A stretch of 64,000 bases of DNA, from the NCBI GenBank assembly GCA_002286855.1, contig NRSV01000014.1:1-64000 (forward strand), written 5' to 3'. Every line of letters begins with the position of its first letter. Within the stretch, counting starts at the first letter, position 1. The position numbers and the translations under genes are program-made. The notes under the pieces are model-generated. The model saw only the letters and a program-made list of their open reading frames with translations. It was not told the DNA's origin and made no database searches. Below are positions 23,092 through 35,300 of the stretch, in pieces. Source of the stretch: Bipolaris cookei. Its lineage: Eukaryota > Ascomycota > Dothideomycetes > Pleosporales > Pleosporaceae.

Positions 23092-23369
23092 TGAATCTCA
23101 TGTTCTTTGCATAGCATACGAGCATCGGCATGGCTGTCTGTGTTATCCATTGTTGCATATGCCGGCATGACAGACTGACGGGGTGCCAAAGTGCTTGGGC
23201 CTGCAGTCTGTTCACTGGCTTTGGCGTTTGAAAGGAAATGTCTTTTTAACTTTCTCTTTCTTTTTGACTGAACGAAATGAATGAATGATGTATAGAGCAT
23301 GCATCTCTTAGACTAATGAGAGACGGCTTCGATAAAACTATGTTTACGTGTTGCCTATTCAACCACGTG

Positions 23370-23402
23370 TGTATGTATGTATGTGTGTGTGTGTGTGTGT
23401 GA
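23370..23402. repeat. (GTAT)n(GT)n microsatellite
   Basis: A run of gtat units followed by about ten GT units, in non-coding DNA close to the TRS85 stop. Confidence 0.85.
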
Positions 23403-23506
23403 CGTGTACAATGCTAATGTTGCGTGGCTTGTCGCGAGAAAGAATTCGTAACCATTACACATATCTATCGTCTCTCCTACCTATCTCCCTCTCTTTCTCA
23501 CCAGAT

Positions 23507-25895
23507 CTATTCAAATCCCTCACCTTTAGCATCTACCTCGCTCTCCGACCTCTCCAACGATGGGCCCAGATCAATCGGCGGCGGCGCCTTTTGCCCTATG
23601 AGACTCTTCCTATGCAACCTCGGACTCGCATCCAGCGTCTCTGCTACCTCTTCCACCTCGGGACTCTGCATCCCGCGTCTAGTCTCATCCTCATCACCCA
23701 GCTGCCCGCCAAACCCCTGATTCGTGAGCCTCAGCCCCATAATCTGCTGCCGCAACTCATCCACAAAACGCTGCATATCTCCATATGGCAAACTGGTGGC
23801 ACCCCCCTCCGCATTCTCAGCCGTTGTATTGTAAAGTCTGAGCGCCGCATCCAGCGCCCGCTCCGCCTGCTGTGACTTCTCGAGGCGATACCAATTTTCG
23901 CTGGCAAGAACAGACCAGAGCGCTGCTTTTCTGCGGCGAGAACCCAGTTTGTAGGCGCCGATGCCGGTGCGGATGGCGTGGCAGGCGGAGATGCGCTCAG
24001 TAATGAGGGCGTGGCCGACGGGGCCTACAAGGCCCGTTTCCAGGACGCGGGTTGCCCAACGGGCGGCGTCGTCTGCGGCTGCGGCGCCGCGGAGGCGGAG
24101 GAGCTCGAACGAGAGGGCGAGCGTGCGGAGGGCATAGTAAGGCGCTGCGCTGCGCTGGCGGTCCGTGTACGAGTAGGATGCTGCTTCGATCCAGGCGTCG
24201 ATGTTTTCGGCGCGGGATTTGGCGGACAGAGGAGTAGGCGACATGAGGGCGGAGAGAGCGGCCATTTCGGCGGCGCCTGCGTAGTGTCGCCATGCTTTGT
24301 CGTTTTGAAAGTCGGTGCGGAGGATGTCGTAGGTGCTTAGTGCTAGCTTCCAGTCTCGCAGCATGAAGCAGTAGTCTGCTAGACGGCGCATGATGGCTTC
24401 GGGGGCATCCGGGCGATAAAAGCCTTGTAGGCTGTCATAGTTGGAGTTCCCAGATGTTACTGACGATGAGCCGCTAGTGCGTGAGCCGCCGAAGGGTGTC
24501 CAGCGTTTGGAAAGAGACATGAAGCGGCCTGAGAGACCGCGGCGTCGGGACAGGATTTGCTCATTCCAGGTGGCGACGCTGCGCTCCATGTTGGGTATTA
24601 TTGACTGTGTGACTAGCTCACGGATAAAGGTGCGGAGACTGCTGATATCAGACTCGGGAAAGTAGGGTGTTGGGTCTGTGATGTCGTCTGTGGTTTCTGC
24701 AGCGAACTGTTAGTACATTATTACCACTGCCCGTGACAACTATCTCGTGCTTACCTCTTCTTTGAATCTCCGCCAGTTCTTCCGAAGCAGACATCCGCTC
24801 GCAAGTCGGCAAGCGTATGCTATCGTCATCTGACGCTATGCATTGCTGGCTCTTGAGCCGCAGTAAATGGCAATGTAGTCCAAAATGTCGCTTCATCGAA
24901 TCAAAAGTCTGGTTCGACTTTGCAATATCTCCAGTTTCTTCGTCATGTATTAGAACGTAGTAGCGTAAAAAGTCGTTTTCTACCCATTGCGGAAACCGGA
25001 GGTCCCCATCGTGCTGCCGGTTGTACAGTCTCCGTAGCTCTTCTATCGGATGTGGGTTGCGCGAGCTGATTGCTATTATACCAGCCACGGGATGCGAAAA
25101 GGTCTCATGCGGAACGACTGGCAGCCCTGATAACAATCGCCGTAGGTAGAGCGTGTAGAAAGGCGATGAGGTACTATCTACGGGTGGGCCTGACGCCTCG
25201 CCCTGGTTCATGAAGTCGGAGACAGCATCTTGCCTATTGAATTCAGAGTATTGCAGATGGCGATCTACTAGCTCTTCAATCTGCGAGACATCACCCCCTG
25301 AGCGCCTCACTCGCGGTGCGGGACCTGATGGTGTTCTCTGCCCACCGGTCCCAACACGTAGGTCTGGATATGCATCGTCGACGCCAATGAAGCGCACACC
25401 AAAGTCCTCCCAGCTCTTGCTTGCCCCGTTGCTATCTCTTATGGTTACCTTGCCGGGTACCGACTCCCCAAATGGTCGTAGCAACTGCAACAGGCCCCCC
25501 TCCAGCCCCTTTGACTGTATCAGGTCCTCTGTCTGCGCATCCGCAAGGACAGCGACACATGGCACAAAGGCCCGCTGGATCAGCGTCCGGTACTCATCTG
25601 ACACGCCCGGCGGCAGGCTGCTCGGCGTGCCTGTGCCACTGAGGCGCGATCCCGGGGAGAAGACGGAGCCCTGAGGGTAACTCGGGGTAGGCGTTGCGGC
25701 GCCGGAATTGGGGCGCGACGTGGAGATTGTGGTTGTTGACTCAAAGAGCTTGGACAGGCTGGGGTTGGAGCGGCGGTAGGGAAGGCCGGAGAGAGAGGAT
25801 ACAGGCGAGGCGCGGTATTTGGGCAGTATCATGGAGGCCTCCGGGTCGGCTGGATACTTTGGGGGTTTCGGTGTGGCATCTTGAGGCGGCGTCAT
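23507..25895 (-). CDS. TRS85: TRAPP complex subunit Trs85 (TRAPPC8)
   Basis: Subunit of the TRAPPIII complex, which acts as nucleotide exchange factor for Ypt1/Rab1 in autophagy and Golgi traffic. Two exons: 25895-24755 and 24696-23507, with a 58-nt intron (GTAAGC donor), giving 776 aa. The N-terminal about 80 residues are Pro/Ser-rich and disordered. Core Trs85 segments follow: AFVPCVAVLADAQTEDLIQ, FYTLYLRRLLSGLPVVPHET with HPVAGIIAISSRNP, and DFLRYYVLIHDEETGD. Exon 2 begins ETTDDITDPTPYFPESDI and holds the helical PNMERSVATWNEQILSRRRG region and TPR-like helices (DYCFMLRDWKLALSTYDILR). Length agrees with fungal homologues. The C-terminal stop follows a possible cryptic GTGAGG donor, so a further small exon cannot be fully ruled out. 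Confidence 0.9.
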
Positions 25896-26279
25896 GGGAG
25901 GCTAGGGCGATGCGCCCGCGGGGTTCTGAATGCTCGCGGAACTTCTGAGGCTGCCGGCATGTATCCTGATTGTCGTCGACGAGCTTGAGGCGACAGCGAG
26001 CCGTCAGTAGTTGAATTCGTTATTTGGTTTGGAGCGGCGCGTGTGTGACGACGTTGGGGGTGATGCTGGATCGCCGTTGCGGCCGCTGCGCTTTGTGACT
26101 GGACGAATTGCGGCATCTCCAGCATCACTCACATTCGTCCTCCAGTGCTAACGCTGCGGCTCTGCAACAATTGGTAAAGCCTTTTTTCGCCATCTCAAAT
26201 TCTCCTACACTCTTCTTTTCAATCCTTACAGTGCTTTGCTGGCGCACAAACACCGGCCGTTCCATCCTGACTCATATGC
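25896..26279. promoter_or_regulatory. Bidirectional promoter of TRS85 and CCA1
   Basis: Only 384 bp separate the divergent starts of TRS85 (minus) and the CCA-adding enzyme (plus), so both promoters must lie here. No clear TATA box was seen. The right end carries the out-of-frame ATG of the CCA1 upstream ORF. Confidence 0.5.
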
Positions 26280-26347
26280 ATGTCGTTGATAAGTCGAGCC
26301 TGCTGGATTCGTTCACCAACAACGCTTTCACGGCTATACAAACGTGA
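26276..26347 (+). promoter_or_regulatory. Upstream ORF overlapping the first CCA1 start
   Basis: An ATG at 26276 lies four bases before the CCA1 ATG at 26280 in another frame (cATATGCATGtc). It runs 23 codons to a TGA at 26345-26347, past the first CCA1 start but before the second in-frame CCA1 ATG at 26433. Ribosomes that use it would skip the long form and could reinitiate at the shorter form. Confidence 0.55.
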
Positions 26348-28303
26348 CTTCCCTGCGTCACCTACACGCCCTCGTTTGACAGCACATCCCACCCACAGAG
26401 CTCTGTATTCTCTCACCACATCAATCCCTCGCATGTCGAGAGCAAATTCCTCGCCTGAACTACAACAGCCGAGCCTCAAAAGACGCAAAATTGCTGCACC
26501 TTCACCAAAGTTCATCCGCCCCTACGGAACCATGACTTCGTCAGAGGGCGCCGAATCGCCGCAGCTGGAGCTGACAGAGGTCGAATCCAAGTTACGGCAG
26601 CTACTGCTGGATGTAGCTGCCTACATCGATGAAACCCCCTCAAAAGAAGATGTTAGTGGAGTACAGGTACCAGCAGAACTTGCAAAAGAAAAAATCACCC
26701 TACGTTGGACGGGAGGATGGGTGCGTGACAAACTGCTCAACGTCGGTAGCCACGACATTGATGTGGCCATCAACAAGATGACCGGCGAGCACTTTGGTCT
26801 GAAGATGCAAGAGTACCTTGAAATTCCAGGCAATGCAGAAAAGCATGCTCTTATCGAAAAGAGCGATGGGTTGAGTGCACGCGACAAGACGAAGAAGATT
26901 GCACCAGGTCTGCACAAGATTGAGGCAAATCCGGAGAAGTCAAAGAACTTAGAGACTGCTACCATGAAAATCATGGGCATTGACCTAGATCTTGTCAATC
27001 TCCGAAAAGAAACCTACAACGAAGTCTCTCGCAATCCCCAGATGGAGTTTGGTACTGCAGAAGAAGACGCGATGCGCCGCGATGCTACCGTGAATGCCAT
27101 GTTCTTCAACCTGCATACATGTCAAGTCGAGGACTTTACAGGACGCGGGCATGCCGATATGGCTGCCAGAATCATCCGAACACCACTGGAGCCCTATCAG
27201 ACATTCAAAGACGATCCGCTGCGAGTTTTGCGGCTGATTCGCTTTGCTAGCCGTCTTGACTACACCATCGAGCCCGAGACTGCGAAGGCCATGGGGAATC
27301 CAGAGATCCAGGAGGTTCTGAAGATCAAAATCAGCCGAGAGCGTGTGGGAATAGAATTGGAGAAGATGCTAAAGGGCCCTAGACCTCGAATGGCCTTGGA
27401 GCTTATTGACCGGTTTGGTCTGTACCGGACTGTCTTTACAGATCCAACACGTGAGTTGCCCATGGAGCCAGAGACGGCCTACTTCAAGCCAGCATATGAG
27501 GCGGTCGAATCGGTGGTGACAAAAAGTGGTGACGTGCCTACGGTTGTTCCAGATACACTGTTGAGGAACGAGGATGACAAGTACCTAGCCTGGGTTTGTG
27601 CTACCATGATGCCTTGGGCTGATGCCCCCACTGTGCCCCATCAGAAGCCTCTGCAGCGGCCATATTTTGTCGCTTATCTTGTTGCAAGGGAAGGATTCAA
27701 AGCCCCAAACAAGGTGTGCGATATCATTGCTTCGTCGCTGAGCAACAGTGAGGAGATTCGCAACCTCGTTGCTCAGTGTGCAAAAGGACTTCGACGGCCT
27801 GACACCATCAACCCAAGTAGCGACTCCACTGCTAGGGATACTCTAGGAATGGCCATTCGGCGTTGGGGGTCTACTTGGCGGACACAAGTCCTCTTCAACC
27901 TTATCTATGAGGTCGTGCTCGGACGGGTATCGAGAGCAGGTAAGCCAGTCCATTTCAGTCTTCAATTTGAGCTATATTGACAGTATCTAGACCTTTTCTG
28001 CTCGTATGCCAGCTTCCTCAGCCGCGTTACCGAACTCAGTCTCCTTGAGGTCGATACCTTTAGGCCCCTCATCAAAGGAACCGATCTCGCAAAAGCACTC
28101 AATACCAAACCTGGGCCGTGGATGAAGGAAGCATTGGATGTCGTCATGGCCTGGCAGCTGCGCAATCCCAACACTACCAACATGGCAGAGGCCATCGAGG
28201 CTGTCAAGGCTTCAAGAAGCGAGCAAAACGAAAGTGAGCTTCCCCTTCGCCTAGCTTCACACTTTCTTCAGCTTACCATCCCACCTCTCTTTCCGCAGAA
28301 TAA
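26280..28303 (+). CDS. CCA1: CCA tRNA nucleotidyltransferase (spliced form)
   Basis: Adds CCA to tRNA 3' ends in nucleus, cytosol and mitochondria. Exons: 26280-27939, 27991-28233 and 28299-28303, giving 635 aa if the second intron is removed. The intron 1 acceptor was set at ATCTAG, because the earlier ACAG gives a stop. Class II motifs: TGGWVRD (about 140), HDIDVAI with the metal-binding DxD, RRDATVNAMF, EDFTGRG and DDPLRVLRLIRFASRL. The first about 50 residues are Arg/Ser/Thr-rich and acid-poor, like a mitochondrial presequence. A second in-frame ATG (26433, MSRANSSP) and a third (26531) could start cytosolic and nuclear forms, as known for yeast CCA1. Intron 2 (28234-28298; GTGAGC, CTTAC, CCGCAG) leads at once to AAA-TAA. 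If it is kept, the frame runs on into TTI2. Confidence 0.85.
28234..28298 (+). other. Candidate regulated intron that is also coding (CCA1/TTI2 switch)
   Basis: A 65-nt segment with a GTGAGC donor, a CTTAC branch-like site, a pyrimidine run and a CCGCAG acceptor: a complete fungal intron. Yet the CCA1 frame runs straight through it, and the retained translation (LRLASHFLQLTIPPLFPQNK) matches what is expected just before the PWKD motif of TTI2 proteins. As 65 is not a multiple of three, splicing shifts frame and gives an immediate stop. Confidence 0.6.
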
Positions 28304-29330
28304 ACCTACATCGAATGCATTAGAAGCCTCGCGGCAACCGGCTCCCTGGAAAGATGCTGGAAATCAGTACGCGCTCGACTTGTTGGCATGGACAATCCGG
28401 ACGCTGGATAGGAAAACAATCGAGGCCAAATGGCAGTTTCTGATGCCCCCAATCCTTAAGATGATGGATGACATTGATGTGGAATGGAAGGCCAAAGGCT
28501 GTCACCTACTCGGTCTATTACTCGAAGTTTTGCGCCAAACACCAAGTAGTGGTAGCTCACAAAAGACTACCATGCAAAAGTCTAGCTCGACAAGCTTCCT
28601 CCAACGAAGTGGATACTACAACATCTTTGCCGAAGCCCTGCTGCCCATGTACACGTATATTCCTTCAATTACACCAGAGAAGGAATCAGTGACATTGTTC
28701 CGAGAGGTCTTCCATGCAGTGACTTGGCTTGCTTTGCTCGTCCCCGAAGAAAACAGCAGAGGCGATAGCAGAGAGCTGTTCTTGGACAGGATCCTTCGAG
28801 AAGGCGTTTTGTCGCCTCTTGGACATTTCACTACACCCTCTTCGTACCCCGAACTTGCTACTTTGATCATGTCACAGGTCCCCATTGTGCTGAATCACCT
28901 GGGTATCAATACAGTCAAGCACCTACCGGATATTTTGCCTTTGGTTTCGGCGATTCTACAGGAACCTTTTGTGCTTGCCCATCAGCCACTAGTTACTTCA
29001 ACTCTAAGAGCACTGCAGAGTGTCATGTTGAATGCTTGGCCAAGATTGCCTGGCCATCGCGGTGCGATTATGATGGGCCTGTGCTTATTGTGGAGTAAAT
29101 GCTTGGAAGAGGAAGAAAAGTCTGGTAGTCAGCCCTTTGAAGACGTCAAGATGCAGGTTCGAGAAACAGTCGCGATGCTGGACGCCGTGCTGCAAAGTGT
29201 GGATGAAGCAGGTATAGTGGAGACATGGACAAGAGAAAAACAGGATTTGGTTGGAACTTGGGCAGGATTTGACAAAATGTTTGGACAATGTGTGGAGAAG
29301 GAGCCTCAAAACCAGACGGACGCTAGTTAG
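28234..29330 (+). CDS. TTI2 (Tel2-interacting protein 2) domain, in frame with CCA1
   Basis: TTI2 works with Tel2 and Tti1 in the TTT complex, a co-chaperone that stabilises PIKK kinases such as ATM, ATR and mTOR. The frame reads IPPLFPQNKP, APWKDAGNQYALDLLAWTIR, WQFLMPPILKMMDDID, KGCHLLGLLLEVLRQ and EALLPMYTYIPSITPEKES, all typical of the TTI2 helical-repeat domain. There is no ATG between the CCA1 C-terminus and the domain start; the last upstream ATGs belong to CCA1. With the 65-nt segment retained, the mRNA encodes one 999-aa CCA1-TTI2 polypeptide (26280-27939 plus 27991-29330). A separate TTI2 message starting inside CCA1 is possible but would use CCA1 codons as its leader. Confidence 0.75.
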
Positions 29331-30755
29331 AGTTGTCCACCAGGCTCTCACGTGAGAACGAAAATCATAAATGGTCGCATGCGGATAGCTCCCATTGCCG
29401 GCCAATCGGCTACTGGACCTGCAGTGTGACGACACTGCTACAGGAGCTTTTCGATATTTTCATATGAACCCCGCATGGGCGTCTAACTGCTTTGGCGATG
29501 CCACAATGTAGGATGCGGAAGCTGGTAATCAACGGCATGGATTCGTGAAGAATTGCATCAGCAGACAACGTCAAGCTTGGCTGGTTGCCGTAGGGCATGT
29601 GGCGGTGCGGGGACGCTGAGAGAGAGATGGCATGGCCTGGCAGGGTCGAACTAAGATGTGGGATCCGATGCTTTTCAGATAAAGTGCGACCCTGAGTACC
29701 AGATATATGGACATGTTCGTACAGCCACGCAAACAGAGCTACTACTACACAGTACTCACCAATCTACTGCACAGGTGGGGTCCGCCAACATCCGGCAGTG
29801 ACAATGCGCAATGGTGTTCGCGACGGGGCGAGTGGCTGGTGCAACTGGGCTGCGCCAACGCTAAGCGGGCCGCACGCCCCTGACATTGCTGGGCCTGCCA
29901 TTGGATGCTTATTTTAACGGACGCGCGTCTTATGTTGAATAAGATGAATCCCGGACGAATGCGTGATATCAGCATGACACCTTGAGCCACTCTGAACATG
30001 GGAAGTCGCATGTAGTAGGTATATTCGGATACGGAAGACTTGTCTTCCAGGCTATCTAATCGCGGCCGTTCTGCGGCGGAGTGGTCTTGTTGCCGCCACA
30101 TCACACACGTATGCGTATGTACAGCTGCAACAACGGCGCGTACGACCGCCTAGCGGAGATTTAATCCGCGCCATGGGTCTAGAAACACGGGGCCAATAGC
30201 AGAGATGGCGCTGGCGTAGCTACCCGTGTCTTTTTTGACGCTCTTTTGGGCAGTGCATGTCGCGCCTTGTCTGGGGCAGATGCGTGGCGGTGCTTTGGGG
30301 CCAGCAAACTCGACGATGCGCAAACAGAAACAGACTGGCGCCGCAGAAGCAAATTACTCTATGCCCAAACGCACAACCCAGCGCACACATGCTTCACCTG
30401 GAGGATACAAAGAAAAACCGCTGCTCCATGTGCAGCGCGTCTGGCGCATGCAGAGTCTCGACGTCAGGTCGATCAGCGGAGGAACTCACCAAGCTCGGAC
30501 ACAGCCTTGTTAGGCCGGTTTACTGACTGGATTGTGCACCCACCCCCCTTGACGGGCCGCGCCCATATTCATCCCGCTGCGCCCACCGCAACTCCTTGTG
30601 TTGCTGCTGCTGCCGCTGCTGCTACCACTACCTCACATGTCCTCTGGGCCAGCTGCGACGCTCCCCTCGATCCATTGCGGCAACCCTCGACTGCTCTCCC
30701 AGCACTTCGAGGCTCCGCGCCGCCAGTGCTCGCCATAGCCAACTATCCCAAGACC
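29331..30755. other. Intergenic region
   Basis: No gene supported. The right half lies in an open frame that runs into the next gene, but it has no Met in good context and no domain; it is treated as promoter and 5' leader of the membrane protein gene. Confidence 0.5.
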
Positions 30756-31675
30756 ATGGCCAGGGCTTACGTCGCGTTACTCAACTCCACGGCAACCACG
30801 ACGACGTGTCTAGTTGGCTCGAACCAGGACATCACCACACTGCCGACCCCCTCGTTGCCCCCGCCTAAGCCATACAACTTCACCGCTTGCTCCACGGCCG
30901 CCTCTGCGTTACCCAAGCCCAAGGATTCTGCCCCATACAGTTTTTCAAGGCTGCCAATGCCTCTCGAGCTTGCCATCTCCTCGCGGGCGCATTGGCTCAG
31001 CCGAGTGCGCTCATGTCTCCGCCTGCTCATCATTGTCCTGAGCGGCGCCGTCGTCTGCATGTTGATGCACACGTTTGAGATTTATCGAGGCAACCGCTAC
31101 ATCGACCTGCGCAAGGGAGAGTTGCCCATGGTCTGGCCCGCCCACACAAATCTCGCCCCGAGCATCGTCCTCTTCTCCATTGCCGCCGCCAACTTCCTCG
31201 CCTCGGTCGCCATCCTCACCCTCTCCTTCAAGCGCTCCTTCCGCCGTCCCTTTCGCTCACGGGACGTCTATCGTGTCGTTGCTGGCAGCTTTGGCGTCAT
31301 CACCTGGATCACAGCGCTGGTAGTATTCTACCTGCTTAACAAGGCGAGCAAGGCTAGCTTGGGTCGATACTCGTGCACAAATAAGAACTTGTTGACGAAT
31401 GGGCGATACCAGTATCGCGCTGTTTGCGAGGAGCAGGTAAGACTATGCGCTCGTCAAACTCTGTCCACAGCATTTGCTAATATAATATGCAGGGTGTCGC
31501 ATTCTATACCGCCATCGGTGCTGCCTGTGCAGAGATCCTCACACTCGTCACCCTCGCCATTTCTGCAGCCTTGTCCGCCAAGAACAACCAAGAACCAGTC
31601 CCGACGATACAGATTCGCGAGAAGAACAACTCCATAAGCTCGGGATCAAAGTACCACAGGCCTTTAAAACGATGA
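30756..31675 (+). CDS. Four-helix integral membrane protein of unknown function
   Basis: Two exons: 30756-31436 and 31493-31675, intron 56 nt (GTAAGA donor, TTGCTAAT branch), giving 287 aa. The start is the ATG opening MARAYVALLNSTATTTTC. After a Ser/Thr/Pro-rich N-terminus (about 90 residues) come four hydrophobic helices: LRLLIIVLSGAVVCMLM, SIVLFSIAAANFLASVAIL, GSFGVITWITALVVFYLL, and exon 2 GAACAEILTLVTLAISAAL. Between helices three and four lies a Cys-bearing loop (YSCTN and AVCEEQ) that could form a disulphide outside the membrane. The helix pattern is MARVEL- or tetraspan-like, but no family was identified. The C-terminal tail is basic and Ser-rich. Confidence 0.7.
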
Positions 31676-32358
31676 TATTCAAAAAAAGTCAACGGTTCTG
31701 TTCGATGGTTCTTGTCTTCCGTTGCGCGCTCCGTTCTCCTTTTCCTTATTACGTCGCTGCATGATACCCCAGACATCCTTGTTTAGCGACAACAAAACCG
31801 AGATTTGCAATGGCGTTTTCTGATTTCCTTTGTTCAGTGCCACTGGCCTACCATGATGACCTTTTCTGTATTGTGCTTTTTCCTTGTCACTTTTGCATCG
31901 CATCGCAGCATCGGCATATCCTCGGAGTCTTCTGCGACCTTTTTTGTATAGTGGCATTTTCTGATCAACCAACATCGCACCCTATCACGCAAGATCAAGC
32001 AAGCCCATAGGAATGGCCTATACCAAGCTAGAGCGAGCTGCAGCCACTTTTTCTGGACTGCAGCCTAGATATAGTCCTTGTAATTGGAGCAAATAGAGGG
32101 ATGTAGCCTTCATTTCAATTGGCTACATAGATAGTAAAATATAAATCAAACAACGAAACGAAATGTATCTTTCTCATTAGTGGTTATGTTAGGTTGTCGA
32201 CGTTTGAGCACGTCTGGACTCATTGGTGAATCCATACAGTACGTGAATGGCCATGGGTCCAAGCTTTAGGCTTTGCGCTAGCCGAGATCCCTGCAAAGGC
32301 CCGCCGAAATTCAGATGCTCGAACTTTTCGAGGCGTGCAACGCGACATAACATGCGCC
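31676..32358. other. Intergenic region
   Basis: 3' flank of the membrane protein and promoter of URB1. No supported coding sequence. Confidence 0.5.
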
Positions 32359-35300
32359 ATGGGGAAGAGGACTGCCTATGACGCCCATGCCAGGAGTGCA
32401 CATATTGATCGCGAGAACAAGCGCCAGAAAATCGACACCCATTATGAACGCAATTCACCACGGCCAAATGGCAGTGCCGACGAAGTTACCGCTGCGCGCG
32501 ACCTGCAGAATGCTCTCTTTTTCGACCAGAGCTCCCAGAGCAACTTTCGAAGCGGTAAGCATAACTGGTATAATGAGATATTAGTAGAGACTCATCGGAA
32601 TAGGCCTGAGCTTGTTCAAGCGTTTCCTCGATTCCATCCTTTACCCGGCCGACGAGCACGATCTGCCCCGCAAACGAGCTATTCTTCGCGAGTATCTGGA
32701 CACGCAAAAGGGAAAAGGACGAGAGGAAAAGGACAAGGCCTTCTTGCAGAGTCTTACCCAAGTATGGGACTATGCAGTCGAGACCAACAACAGTCCTATC
32801 GTTTCCCAAGTCACCGCCGTATTCGCACTCTTATTCAAGGTCTTTTCTAGCCACGGCGATTTCTTAGAGTACGGCACACTTTTGGCAAAAACACTCTTGC
32901 AACCGTCCATTGCGCGCCGTTTCGTGCGCAGTACTTCGGCCGCATCCAAGGAAGAGAACGTCATTGCACCTGCGCTCCGTCTGCTCACCGAGCTTACAAG
33001 ATTCAATGAAGGCGCTCATGCGAGGGCTGTCTATGCAAAAAGAGATTTTACACTCGAACCCAAGATACTAGGGAGAAACATCAACCTGAGTAGAGAACAA
33101 TCGGTGGCCGACCATGTCAAGAAACCAAGCATCCGAATCACGGCGATCCGATACCTCTTGACGCACCTAAGGTACCAGGATGAACGCGCAAAAAGCGAGA
33201 TACTTTCCAACACCAACGTTGTGCGCACCGTCTTCGACCACATCCGTACAGACCCGCCGTTTCTGATATACGAAATACTAGATGTATTCAGAAGCCATGT
33301 GTTCCAGGACAAAGCAATTGCACGACACACCAAGAGCAGGATCTTGAGCGGGAAGACACTTTCGCGAATAGCAAGTTTATACAGCTACGAACCAGAAGAG
33401 GGGTCGCTTTCTGAAGGGCAAAAAGCACCCGACCAGCTCGCTCATGATTTCTTACGTCTAGTGTGTACCGATCCCGCATATGGTGTTATGCTGCCTACGC
33501 AGGGTTTCTATCCATCTGCATTTGAAGACGACGAGGATGAGCAGGATGATGCAGCTGATTATGGTAATGACCTGGGGCTCGATACTGTTGGAAGTTACAG
33601 CAAGATAACGAAAGTACGGAACGTTATCTTGTCAGAGTTCATTCAAAGCCAGAGACCATATGCAAATACCCTGCATCAGGAACTTGTTGTGGATATATTT
33701 CGAGCTTGCCCTGAGTTAATTGCGGACTATTTTATTAAGCGACGCGACTTCAGCTACGACCCCAAGCTCACGTCAACCTGGATCGGCTATTCGGCATTCT
33801 TGTATCAAACCATTCAGCTACCAGTTCCAAAATATTTTGGTGCGAGGAAGAACTATCGCGACCATCCTCCTCCAGTACCTGTGCTGATGAACAGCATCCT
33901 GCCCCAGCCTTTGAACCAGCAAGTACTCACAAAGTGTCTCAACCATAGTTCAGATCTCGTACAACTATTTGCGGTACGCGTCTTGATTGTGGCCCTTCAG
34001 AAGCTACGAGGCATTCTTCAAGAACTCAGCAACGCCAGTACTGTGAAATCATCCAAACAGTGGGAGCAGGCGTCTAAGCGTTTAGTATCAGAGGTTAGCC
34101 GACGTTGCCCAGCGATCCGGACAGTCTTTTTGGCGCTTAAAAAGCCCGGTCTCAAGGACCTGAAGCGAGAGGCAATAACAAGGTTATTGCGACTTTACTA
34201 CGAGGTGACCCCTCAGGTCGCGCTTCAGGAAAAGTTTGATGTATCGCTGCCCCTGTGCAACGCATTGGTGGAGGCTGAGAAGCCGACTGTATCGCCAGAG
34301 GATAAGGTCTTTCGCATAATGGAGCTTGAACACTGGATACAAATGGCAAGGTTGTCGCCAGCAATGCGCTGGTGGCAGAAGCAGAGTAGGTCTTCACCTT
34401 ACCCGTTACATCAGCTGGTGGTCCCGACTAACAATTACAGAAACGCTTTCGTACTCGCCATTTGTCACGCTTTTGAAACTACTGGTAACATCAAAGGAGA
34501 GCGAGCTCTATGCAGGTATCCGGTCTCTGCTGAGCGATATCTTACAGGATCAGGAGATGCTGCAAACCAAGACTTCGCCCGATGCGCTTGACGCACTCAT
34601 TGCCAGTCTGGGATCAACGTCAGGATCAAACGCATCCTCAACAGAGGTACTTGAGTTCCTGGATGACTGCTGCGCGCGTTTCACCAAGGTGCCCATTAAG
34701 TACTTTGACGATTTGGATGCCATGTGCGACCGCATTGGACAACCTGCAAGCGATATGGGGCCGTTTAGCAACCTGCTGATGACTCTAGTTGAGCAGTGGC
34801 CGTTCAAGGGTGGAGAGACAGCAACGAGTAACGCAGCCGATTCTCTAACACAATGGCTATCGCGACTTCTCTATCTTCTCAAACTCATTGGCGAAGATGA
34901 GGGAATGCTGGGCCATGTCCGTGACGCCCTTGTTGAATCGGCCAATGCAGCATACAAGGAAGTGCTTAAGGATGCTTTCCTGTGGAAAATGGGCAAGGAA
35001 AAAGCCAAGGAATCATTGAAGTTGGCAACTGGCGCAGACTTCAGCGGGTCGGAACGATCGTCGACGTCACCTGTGCCAGTAGCAGCGCGAGCACAGGAAG
35101 CTGAACAGCAAAGTAAGAAGAAATCTGCTGTCGATCTGGAGGCACCCCCAGTTGAAGACGAAAAGCACACAGGTCTGATACGCTGGAGGAAGAAAGAGTT
35201 GAGCGAAGCAGTTGAAGATGGAGACATTGGAGAGCTGATTCTATGCCTCTGCTCCGAACACAGTGAAATTCGCAAGCAGGCCATCAACAACATCCGACAG

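Larger units (their letters stand above)
22917..23506. other. Intergenic region rich in microsatellites
   Basis: Lies between the convergent OTU protease and TRS85 genes. It contains an AG run just after the OTU stop (about 22919-22936), a long CTT tract and a GTAT/GT tract. Long Arg- or Glu-only frames are repeat translations. Confidence 0.6.

Noticed and set aside
27985..27990. Earlier acceptor (TTGACAG at 27983) for CCA1 intron 1
   Set aside because: It leads to a stop after about 20 codons; the ATCTAG acceptor restores DLFCSYASFLSRVTEL in frame.
28122..29330. Separate TTI2 gene starting at the Met near 28122
   Set aside because: That Met and the next 37 residues are the conserved CCA1 C-terminus, so it is not an independent start.
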